Of a DNA stretch of 64,000 nt, positions 9,245 to 18,713 are shown piece after piece (the first letter of the stretch is position 1; each line of letters starts with the position of its first letter). The translations under genes were made by a program, and so were the position numbers. Source of the stretch: Agarophyton chilense. Its lineage: Eukaryota > Rhodophyta > Florideophyceae > Gracilariales > Gracilariaceae. The notes under the pieces are model-generated. The model made no database searches. It saw nothing but the letters and a program-made list of their open reading frames with translations, and had not been told where the DNA came from. The stretch lies in the NCBI GenBank assembly GCA_030374765.1, contig JARGXX010000095.1, positions 1,364,001 to 1,428,000 of the forward strand, written 5' to 3'.

Positions 9245-9909
9245 TGTACTATTCAACTATGTCGGGGAATCCGACATGATGATTTTTCGCGAAGTCGCGG
9301 TTGGAACTCATAAGTGAGTGATGTCATCAAACTTGTGATATGAAACGGCACACCGCGTAGGATGCCAGGAGGCAGGGTACAGTGTTGGGACGCGTGGTAT
9401 CACGAGTGGAGTGGCTTGCAACGGCGCATGTAGTGGCGATCCACGTGGCAGGTTTTACTACCCTTTGTAGCTAGACGTCCATTAGGAACCATACCCATAC
9501 AGTGGTTTGGCTAAGTGGCTGACCACTGGGTGTTATTTACGTATTATTTGGGCACTCACCCTGGCACACAGTATATAGTGTACCAGAGGTGAGTGCCGAC
9601 TCCAAGTAAAGGACACAAAATGGACATCATGACTATTCTGTTCCTCGCTTAGGATTCCTTAACCGGAGATCCGGACGAGCGATAATAGATAGTCAGCCCC
9701 CAACCACTTCACGAGCCGTCTGGTACCTACCTTCCATCAACGTTTTACATTTGCACTGTTCACCCTCGCTGGCGAGTAGTGGCCTTACACCCCACTTCCA
9801 GCTCGCTGGTGTTGTAGCTCTACCACCCCTTTTCTTCGCCGCTAGCGACCCATCGGCAGTCCGAACGCTGTCGCAGGTGTCTTCTCTGTCTGTTCGAGCG
9901 GAAACTACA
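9245..9909 (+). repeat. LTR of element C (about 665 bp, tentative ends)
   Basis: A purine run, GAGGGGGG at 9235-9242, is followed by TA and then TGTACTATTC at 9245, copying the tract and spacing of A and B. The right end is put at GAAACTACA (9909) from the CTACA ends of A and B. A hairpin with perfect 10-bp arms (9551-9560 and 9588-9597) encloses TATATAG, as expected for this family. The left boundary is firmer than the right. Confidence 0.6.
9551..9597. promoter_or_regulatory. Hairpin with TATA-like box in LTR C
   Basis: GGCACTCACC pairs perfectly with GGTGAGTGCC, and inside it CTGG pairs with CCAG around CAGTATATAGTG. The base and spacing pattern matches the LTR A promoter and hairpin region. 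Confidence 0.6.
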
Positions 9910-11246
9910 TGTGGCTCCGTTCATATGGGATTTGATATATTCGGGACCACGTCAAGTCATTTATAAGTAATATTAGTCTTTAATAATTTTGACACCTAAG
10001 AAGGTATGTTATTTAAGGCTCTAAAATACTACCGAAGTAGACGAATGGACGCAGAAGACTGGAGTTACACACATGATTCGTGCATGGACCAGGGTTGGTG
10101 TGCACTACTATAGTCTACAGGTGTAGTTCACTGTCTAGTGTAGACTCAATTGATGGCTTCACTTCCATCACTACCACCACTTTAATGGTAACCGAGTGCG
10201 TAGCTCAACATCATGTAGCGTACCCGAGTCTCTGTCTCTCAAAGGAAAACACAGCGACCAGTTTGGCTAATCTATCCACTCAAGAGGCTTTGGCGTCACT
10301 ATTTCATTGTTCTTGGCGTGGTTCTTTCTTTTGTTGGTTTTCTTGAGTTAAGCACAGTACAATTTTCTTTTCCAGTGCGGAAATCCTTTTCAAAGGTCTG
10401 TACGCGTTGTTTTGCGTCCTATTTAGCCCTACATTTTTGCCATACATTTTGGTTTTGTCCACGGAATATTCTTTTGCTTGAATTTACCTTTGATTCTTCC
10501 CCTTTCCTTGTTTTCATCAATTTAATAGGTATTGTCTGTAACTCTGTGGTCTTACATCCACATATCGGTGGCCCGAAGGCTCGTTTGTTGAGTCACCCTT
10601 CTTGTCAAGAGCGGGATTCGAAAACTCGAGAAGTGTTTTCCCATTCAGGATTGTTTTACATGTTGCATCTTCTAGTGGCTGGTGTTTTAAGGCCTTATAG
10701 GTATTGTTAATCTTCTCCTCTTAGGTCAAGCACAACTGGCTTTCTCTAAAATACTCAGGTCTTACAATAATTGCTACTGTTTTTTTTACACCACATTATC
10801 TCTCGTCACCAGCAACTATTTATGATATTGTTTTTATCTACGATTTGTTCGATACCGAAGTAGTAGCTTAAGCGCTTTTAAAATTAGAAACAAGATTTGT
10901 TCCAGTGGGAAAAGCTAGTGGCTCTATTTCGGCCATCATAAACCCGGATTAAGATGTCAAGCTAGATGCTGCACAACTTTTTTTAGAACCGGAAGGCGCC
11001 AATACTACAGACTATTGTATTGCGATAGATGAAGCAAATGCAGTTCTCATAAGGCTGTTATCTATCGCTAGTTTTAAATCTAGCTTGTGTAAAACTAATG
11101 CTTCCAAAGTATCTGGAGCAGTCAAAATTTTCCTTGTAACTTGTCGGCTGAGACCATTTACCGACATCATAAAAGACGTCAGAACGAGTTCCAGTCCGGA
11201 AAGTTGTGATCCAAATCATTGAAATGCTAGGAAAAAGAGAAGAGGG
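9910..11246. other. AT-rich intergenic region, no gene seen
   Basis: GC falls sharply right of the LTRs. Open frames such as 10318-10710 are pyrimidine-rich and low in complexity, with no recognisable protein. Nothing supports a host gene here. Confidence 0.5.
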
Positions 11247-12245
11247 ATGCAAAAAGTAATAGTTAATGAATATGTGGTGTATTCAAAAACTGACTTTCGC
11301 AAAGAAGGCTCTAGTGGACGAGGCGCAAAAAATAAATCTCGTATTCGTCTTCTTCCAAGCAGTTACTTTAATATAAGTATACATGGTTATCACAAACGAG
11401 CATGGATGGAGCTGGTAGAAGGACTTGCATCTGTCCGCCCAGGATTACAGAGACGAAATGCGAACATTCATTTCAACTTGTTTTTGCGATACTGGGATGG
11501 GGACATGCACATGTTAAGGATTTAAACGCAACGGTCAGACTTTTGTGACACGTGTACTACTTAAAAACAAATGCGTTTTACTTTTCTTAAGGCCAATGAG
11601 CGCTATGTTACTCCCAAAAATGCTCTCACCAACCATCTGGAAGAAGCCAAAACCGATTTTCTTTATTATATTTTGTGCAAGAAGAAATGAAGAAAGAATA
11701 GCAATGGAGATATCTTTTACGTTGTATTTGGGTTTGCTGAGAAGGCTTTGCTCCATGAACTTGTCAAGTAACCAAGAAAGCTATATTTTTTATTGAATTT
11801 AAACTTGAAATAAAGTCTCTTCGAGCAATTTAAGCCGAACGTTTGTGGTGGAGTTGCCAAAAGACCACCGGCCAAACGAAAAACGGCAAGCACAATACTT
11901 TCTTTGGTTGACTGCGTTTTAAAATACCTAAAAAAGAATGGAAACTGTTCAGCGAATGCTCTTCGTTTTAAGTTCTACGGGTATAATTGTGCAGGGCAAA
12001 ATAAGAACCGATTTGTTTTATGCTTTTATGCATGAAAGGTACTCATGAGAATAGATGATGAGCTTACTTTACATTTTCTGGTGGCAGAGCACACAAAAAA
12101 CGTCTGCGACGACACGTTCGGACGTGTAAAGAGAAAATTAATAATTCGGAATAGAGTGACAGCTGCGGAAATGATGATTTTAATGCAAGAAAGCTCTTCT
12201 ACGAAAACATGTGTGTCTGTTACACACGTTATATGGCGGAACTAG
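11247..12245 (+). pseudogene. Decayed DDE-type transposase (DUF7869-like)
   Basis: Several frames carry pieces of one protein. From about 11840 the frame of base 11943 reads GYNCAGQNKNRFV, then a TGA where Trp is usual, then DDELTLHFLVAEHTKNVCDD and FGRVKRKL up to 12245. This order (DNC.GQNKN, D.E..L.F..aGHTKN, FG..K) is the hallmark I recall for the transposase-like family DUF7869. Upstream, FAEKALLHEL near 11720 fits an earlier block of the same family. The first expected Asp (DNC) is Tyr here, and there are stops and frameshifts, so the copy is dead. The family name is from memory and needs a profile search. Confidence 0.55.
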
Positions 12246-15064
12246 AAAAGATTGCTCAAAGAGTACTTCACAGTACCTAATCGGCTTAAGTCCAATGGAG
12301 GGACACGTTTTCAAGTTTAATAGAGGAATAAGGTGGAACTTTTCTGTTTAATGGTCTAAAAGTTCAGAAGAGAAGTCGTTTTTTACCTTAAAGTAGATAA
12401 ATATTGGACTTTGCATTTAGTTTCAGTCAAACGAATGATTTATCTTTTTTGGGCTGAGATTGCTACACTTTCTGAGGGTTTTCTAAGAAACATAGTACGA
12501 GAAAAAACTACCTCAAAAAAATAAACATCATTGACTGATATTACCAAAACAACACCTCTCTTCATACGGCATTCTTTGAAAATGGGGGTGAAAAAATACC
12601 AGAGTTGTCATAAGATGGCGAGTATTGCTGTGATTTTTACGCCGCAAAGTGCGTTATCTTTTTCTCTTATAGCGCTTTAATTATTGTGTTTGGGTATATT
12701 TTCGATATCTGAACTAAAAAAGGTAGTTTTTAGTCACAAATATAGCGATTATCAACTTTGGTTCTTGAAACCTACCTTAATGCCTGTAAGTCGTAAAAAG
12801 CCATTCACGAAGATTGCACTTCCAAAATTCTGAAAATGATTTACTCTTACACTTCTTGTCATGAATCTTTTTTCCATCGTATTTCTGTGAGTGTGAAAAC
12901 CCTGTTTTTTTATTATTATAAAGCCGCCAGTTTTTGGAAGAAAATTAGGTAACATTAAACATGCTTTGCTTTTCAAACCAATTATTTTCAAAGCTTTTAG
13001 TTGAAAATTTTCGGTCGCGGCGCGTTAATGGCCGGGGGCTATGACTTCCTTGTATATATATATATATATATATGTGATGATAGATAGAATGATACTTACA
13101 GAAAAATATTTCTCAACTATTCTGCCATGTGAAAAATGAGAAATGAGATAAAACGACAAAGAGTATATTTCGGGAAATAAAAAGTGCTTCTCAATATGAG
13201 CGCCTCAGATATGTAAACTTAAGAATATTTATTCGCAGCACACAAGAAAGAAATAAAAATATTCTTAGCATCCCCGAGAAAGATGAAACAATATCTTGTA
13301 CTGGACGGGGTGAAGTCTGCAATAGACTACAAAAGAGACCAATGTGTAAACAAGAAGCCTTGCTTTGTTGTAAACCGGAAGTGAGAAGGAAACCCCCTTA
13401 TGAAACCAAACTCTTTGAACGGGGGAGATTTGCACGATTGGCCGAAATGAAAAATGTAGAGACTAGGAGCAGAAGCGACTCGTGGTTCTGTTGCAAGAAC
13501 TGCAACCAGATGTGCACGTGGTTGGTGGTAAGGGTTATCTATGTTTAGTGCAGTTTAATGCACGACTAACGTCTACACATGTCGAAGCAGATACTCTCAG
13601 AAGGCACATTGTTTGATCCAAGCTGTAAGCGTTCGTGAAAGATCAACAGTTTTTCATCAAAATAGATTGAAGCCTAACTTAATTCTCGTAATATTATTCG
13701 ATTCGTGGGAAATGAAAGGGACTGCACGTTGAGTACTGGTCAGAACATATATCTCCCTTGCAGATCGAGATGACTAGTGATCCTCGAGACCGGTTCGTGA
13801 AATATTCCTCCTCAGTTAGATATGGGAATCTCTGAGACACACATACCCAATGAGATACCCGAAAACTCACCTGAATTACACTGCACCTGACTCGAGAGAG
13901 CTAGCGATCGCTAGCTGTAGGAACAGCTTGTCAAAAGACCGGGGCAACTGTTCGAAATTGATTTTTTTTGAAGGGTGGTCTTCATACATAGCTCCAGAAC
14001 GGTTTTTAGAGTGCAACCAGCGTTATCGCTCCAGAAAAGCCGTTATATATACTAATTTAGGTTTAGGCTACTAATCAGATAAATATAGGTATTTATAGCA
14101 TTATAATCCTTTAGTCTTTTTGTTTTACTCTCTAGAAACCCGAAAAAGCTGATTGTTTTTTTGAAAAGGTGATACGAATTCTTTTCTGCCCAGATGCCAG
14201 AATACGAAAAAAATCTGATCAAAATAACTAAAATTCAGCCCGAAGGCTAACAGTTTTGGACTGATATGAGTCTAATTGACCTTTAGATACTAGCAGCTGG
14301 AGAAGCCTCTCTGCTACACGATTAGCGTATGTTTCGTGTTGGGGTGAAACCGTTTCCCCTTGTTCAAAGTGTGGAACATGCAAATTTGTATTCTGGCGTC
14401 CTTGAAAGACTGCTCTAGAGACTGAACAAATCAGGAGATGGACAGAAAAACCTACCAAGCGGTTGCCGATGCCCGCACATCTTCGAGCACGTGCTACTGT
14501 GGAACAACGTTGAAGTTGAAACGGTTTATGAAGTTCGCAACGAATGCACATTCGGTTTGTATCCTCATTTCTGCCATCCTGAACGTCGTAGGGACGCCCC
14601 TTGGAGTGCGCACTGCATGCACCCGTGTCGCTTTGGTGAACGCCCAACGTTTCATAAATCAAGAGTCATGACACATAGGCAGCACACTGCTCTGTTTGAG
14701 GAGTTTGGCAGCGTCGCCGCTTTGCCAATGGCTACTGTACAAGGGTAAACTGCGCAATGGTGTGATGGTTTGGGCCTACTCGCGCTAGTTTGTTTTCGTT
14801 TCATCTCTCCCGTCGACTCGCTTGTCGTAGCGGTTTTTTCCTCCCCTTCTCCCCGTTTCCCCTTTTTCCAGCCCATCCTCCCCCCTCAACCATCAGAAGC
14901 CCCCGTCTCGATGTGGCTCATGATCACAACATACAGACTCAATCTCTCACAAGTAGCACAAAGCATACACGAAAATTGGCTCTACGAACAAAGCTCTCTT
15001 CTTTCCTCCCTCCGCCCTGTTCTCGCGTCCGGGCTACCTGCACGGCTAATCACACTTACCACTC
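12246..15064. other. Gene-poor AT-rich region
   Basis: No convincing gene. It contains a (TA)n tract at 13053-13073 and a perfect 18-bp palindrome at 13899-13916. Overlapping open frames on both strands at 14228-14748 show no family likeness that I know and no consistent coding choice. The 300 bases before 15065 are pyrimidine-rich and probably hold the promoter and 5' UTR of the next gene. Confidence 0.5.
13053..13073. repeat. (TA)n microsatellite
   Basis: About ten uninterrupted TA units in AT-rich gene-free DNA. Confidence 0.9.
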
Positions 15065-16633
15065 ATGGACGACCATAATCTAAGTCTCATAAATGGAGAG
15101 GACTCTCACTCGTCAAGCTCTACGCCTTCGTATGTGATCAAGAAGGAGCGTAATCGGTATCTAATCATACTGCCCTCACAGGAACGAACTCATGTGCTGG
15201 TCGAATTGTTGCCGGATGGATCCATTCGCCTACCAGCACTGCCCGCATGTTCCTTCTATCATTTGCGGGCGAGTGTGAGAAGTCTGGAGGAATCAGCTGA
15301 ATCATTCTTGGGCATCAACGTGAGGTTCGTGCGCGAACTGTGGGCTACACATGAACAAGGGGATTATATTATATGGGGGGAAGCATTCGAGACTGTTGCC
15401 GTGCTGCTGTTTGAGTGGGCAGAAGGAGAGAATAGTGCGGAAAACGATAGAGCAATGAAGTGGATGTCAAAGAGCGAAGTAATGAGAGCTAACTGGGTGG
15501 AAACGGAGAAACAGCTTAAATTGGATCTGAAAGAGGTGGTCTCAAAAACTATGGAGGAGATCAGTGGAGAGGTGCATGTGCGGATTTCACCCTGGCGACG
15601 CTTGGGATGGCTGACGAGGATGTTGACTTGGGTGAAAGCGGTTACTAAATGCGAGATTGGTGATCAAGAGCTTTACGGCAAGTTTTTGAAGATTGTTGAT
15701 CATCATCACTCGGTAGTGTGGGCGTGTGACATGGACCTGTCCCGAATGAAGTGTGCGAATGTATCAGACGGCGAACTGGAGCACGTGTACATCAAGGCTG
15801 CACTTCCACTTTTTGGTGAAGCCAGGAAGACTGCGACGATTGCTAAAGTGTTAGAGGAATGCCAGGTCGTGCCGGATGTTATTGCTGCAAATGAGAAAGA
15901 GTGCATACTTATGATGCGAAACGCCGGAAATGCGCAATGTGAGGAAGCAGACGGCAAGATGTTGGTGGAGACTATAGTGAAGATGCAGAAATTAGCTCAA
16001 AGTCGAGTAGATGAACTCAAGGCTGGGGGGCTGGAAGTTCGAGACAGCGAATGGTTCTTGTGTAACATACATCGGTTGTTGTACCATGAAAGCCTGGATA
16101 GGGCGATGAAGGGTAGCGATGAAGGCGAATCAATATTGCGGAATGTTCGAAACCGTGAAGACGAATTGAAAGAAGCGGGCAAGAAGATCAGCAGTTTTGA
16201 TGTGCCAAGCACACTGGTGCACGGGGACTTAACTAAGGGGAACATGGGGAGTCGAAAGACGCTCAAGGGCAAAGGTTATCAGGTGTTTGATTGGGGCATG
16301 TGTCATATCGGACACCCGTTTATCGACTTGGACGTACTTCAAGATGTGTTTCAAGACGACGCAACATGCATAAAACGTTGGCGTATGGAGTACTGGAAAT
16401 ACTGGAAGTCTAAGGTGAGTGAGGAGGAGTTCTTCAAACTGTTACGGCTTGTTCAATTGTTGGTGGAGGCGGCTGGGCTGGACCTGTTTCTGAGGGAGGC
16501 TGAGTTCCTGGGTGAGGGAGAGGAAGTTGTGTCGGAGCGTCTACGACACTATGTGGAATTTATTCGAAACACGTTAAACAACATCAAGGACTGGAACGAG
16601 GAAGAAGCAAGGGCTAGAGACAGCGTCGACTAA
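15065..16633 (+). CDS. APH-fold phosphotransferase family protein (522 aa)
   Basis: The C-terminal half has the phosphotransferase (APH/choline-kinase-like) signature: HGDLTKGN at residues 386-393, where D388 is the expected catalytic base and N393 a metal ligand, and FDWGMCHIGHPFIDLD, where D409 takes the place of the kinase DFG Asp. Such proteins transfer ATP phosphate to small molecules or amines, but the substrate cannot be told from sequence. About 350 residues precede the motif, longer than a minimal APH enzyme; the part near residues 15-110 (LVELLPDGSIRLPALPAC) has no clear assignment. Single exon, ATG 15065, no targeting signal seen. It is the first host gene to the right of the transposon-rich zone. 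Drug resistance is not implied. Confidence 0.72.
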   Translation: MDDHNLSLINGEDSHSSSSTPSYVIKKERNRYLIILPSQERTHVLVELLPDGSIRLPALPACSFYHLRASVRSLEESAESFLGINVRFVRELWATHEQGDYIIWGEAFETVAVLLFEWAEGENSAENDRAMKWMSKSEVMRANWVETEKQLKLDLKEVVSKTMEEISGEVHVRISPWRRLGWLTRMLTWVKAVTKCEIGDQELYGKFLKIVDHHHSVVWACDMDLSRMKCANVSDGELEHVYIKAALPLFGEARKTATIAKVLEECQVVPDVIAANEKECILMMRNAGNAQCEEADGKMLVETIVKMQKLAQSRVDELKAGGLEVRDSEWFLCNIHRLLYHESLDRAMKGSDEGESILRNVRNREDELKEAGKKISSFDVPSTLVHGDLTKGNMGSRKTLKGKGYQVFDWGMCHIGHPFIDLDVLQDVFQDDATCIKRWRMEYWKYWKSKVSEEEFFKLLRLVQLLVEAAGLDLFLREAEFLGEGEEVVSERLRHYVEFIRNTLNNIKDWNEEEARARDSVD

Positions 16634-16977
16634 CAGCCTGCTTTGCGAAACGTAATGCTAATGAGCGACTTGCGATAAGCAGGTATGGTGTGAAGTGGCT
16701 CTCGCCACCCACTCGCTGTGCGCGGCGTGTGCTGTGCCGTCGTTCAGTTTGGTCTGACCAATGGCGTGCTTGCACACGCTACTCGCGCCTGCATACTGCG
16801 CCAGTAGCCAATCACACGGCGCGTTGTTGTCTACCAAAATATCGATTCCACTCCGCTTTAAACGTACGAAGGGTAACTTAATTAAACAGATACTTTTCTT
16901 GATACGCCACCTCTCGCCGGATCTGACGCGCCTCACAACCGCTCCACCACCTCTCTCGAAACTCATTGCCTCTCACG
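16634..16977. other. Intergenic gap before the CRAL-TRIO gene
   Basis: A 344-bp gap between tandem genes. No TATA box or RNA gene is obvious. It probably holds the terminator of the kinase gene and the promoter of the next. Confidence 0.4.
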
Positions 16978-17922
16978 ATGCCGCCCGGCGCCGCGCACGA
17001 CATTTCCCATCTACAGCAAAACACCCCACCGCCTGCGGGCGTGTCTGCGCTGCTGCATGCCATCCGCTCCCTCTCCGCCGGTAACGCAGGCGACGAGCTC
17101 GCCCACATCAGCCGCGCCGATTTATCCACTCCGTTCGTGTGCTCCGCAGAAGAGGAGCACGCACTCGTGCAACAGCTCCGCCATGCCGCAAACCAAGACG
17201 GAAACCAATGCGTTGCAAATGCATCCCATTTTTGGCTGCTTGCCGCCCTCAGGGCAAGAAAAGGAGACGTCAAACGCGCGCAACAACTCATGTCAAACTT
17301 TCTAGCTTGGAAACGCAGACTGGCCTCTTCCACCGATGGCGATCGATGCTTTCGCACCACCCAGAAACAACTGCAATCCCGCTTCGTCTTCATCTCGGGA
17401 AATGCTGACAGAGAGGCACGTCCTGTAATAAACGTTAGAATGGCTCGCCATGACCCTTCAACATTCTCTGCTCTTGATACCGTGCGCACCCTCGCCACCG
17501 TGCTAGAGTGGACCGTAAGAACTTACCCAGCCGCGCAAACACACGGTGTCATCATCGTGCACGACTTTTCGAATCTCAAGTTTCATAACCTCGATCTTCG
17601 CTTGCCTGGGGAAGTAAAAAACGCATTTACCCAGGCGTTTCCGATACGCGTTGCCGCAATCCTTGTATGCCACCCCCCATTCTTCCTCAAGGGCATAATT
17701 GGCATCGTCACATCAATTATGGGGAAAAAGCTCAGAGCCAGAATTAGAGCTATAGATGGCAAGGATAAGCACATCCTTGCCGAGTATCTTGCACAAGATC
17801 AAATCATGGATGACCTCCACATGGATGGCACTGCCACATGGAGCTCTGATCAACATTCAGAATGGGTTGAACGCGTTGGAAGAGAGAAGCTGGCCTGGCC
17901 CCAAGTCACTCAGAGCGAGTGA
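16978..17922 (+). CDS. CRAL-TRIO (Sec14-like) domain protein
   Basis: 314 residues from ATG 16978. A helical N-terminal region (residues 50-110, like a CRAL-TRIO-N segment: FWLLAALRARKGDVKRAQQLM, then FLAWKR) precedes the lipid-binding domain at about 120-290, with GVIIVHDFSNLKFHNLD, IRVAAILVCHPPFFLKGI and a final LRARIRAI block. The order and spacing match the Sec14/CRAL-TRIO fold, which exchanges phosphatidylinositol, phosphatidylcholine or other hydrophobic ligands between membranes. No GOLD domain or membrane anchor is seen, so it is probably cytosolic. The ligand cannot be assigned. Confidence 0.8.
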   Translation: MPPGAAHDISHLQQNTPPPAGVSALLHAIRSLSAGNAGDELAHISRADLSTPFVCSAEEEHALVQQLRHAANQDGNQCVANASHFWLLAALRARKGDVKRAQQLMSNFLAWKRRLASSTDGDRCFRTTQKQLQSRFVFISGNADREARPVINVRMARHDPSTFSALDTVRTLATVLEWTVRTYPAAQTHGVIIVHDFSNLKFHNLDLRLPGEVKNAFTQAFPIRVAAILVCHPPFFLKGIIGIVTSIMGKKLRARIRAIDGKDKHILAEYLAQDQIMDDLHMDGTATWSSDQHSEWVERVGREKLAWPQVTQSE

Positions 17923-18713
17923 GCTTTCTTCGACACCGTACCACGTGGAGTGGGGTTAGTGCGAACAGCAGTTTCGCGCGTCTATGTTTTTGGCGTCCTG
18001 TCACCGAAGGATGCGCGTGCTCTCTATGTACTACGGGATTGGCACCGTCTTGCAAGAGAAGCCGAACGAAAATCCAAACGGCCAACGAAGTCTGAAACGG
18101 TAGTTCATTCGTACGAAAAAAGTCATCCAACACATGTTTTCCAAACATTCTGCGATGTGTCTATAGGTTTTGAAAGTAATTCACATTTTGCAGTCTTACA
18201 CAAGTGCTGATTAACACCGGCGTTCTCGCCCCCTCCACGCTTCTGTCATCAAAGAAACAACGATGCAACTCAGATCCAGAAGTTGGGGTAAAACGCGTTA
18301 TCAATGTTTCATTTTAGGTAGCCGTCTGTTCTTATCCATCACAGCACATGTTGCCTCTACAATTTCTAACGTTGATATTGGTCTAATGTTGCCGAGATGG
18401 AACAGAGCAAACTGCCGGTCAAAACAATCGTAGGTGGCCAATTGTCATTATTGGTAGATAATGGGGCGTCACGCATGACACAGATGAACTTTTTCTTCGT
18501 AGTATTCAACCAGGGTAGGCACGCAAGCAGAGAGAGATTACTCTGCACACTCTTCGTTTCGATTGCTCAGTTTGCATGCCTGAGAGAGAGATCAACACAA
18601 GGGTGCTTCGACCACGGACATTGTGATGTTCCTTTTGCATCTGAACGTTTCGTCAGCCATCTTTGTTCGAAAAGCATCAAACCGTGCTTAATCTTATATT
18701 GCATGTTATTTCT
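17923..18713. other. Intergenic gap between convergent genes
   Basis: About 790 bp between two 3' ends. Short open frames (for example 18397-18768) have no recognised content. No RNA gene seen. Confidence 0.5.

Noticed and set aside
14228..14748. Overlapping frames on both strands before the APH-like gene
   Set aside because: No recognised motif, and no strand is clearly favoured.
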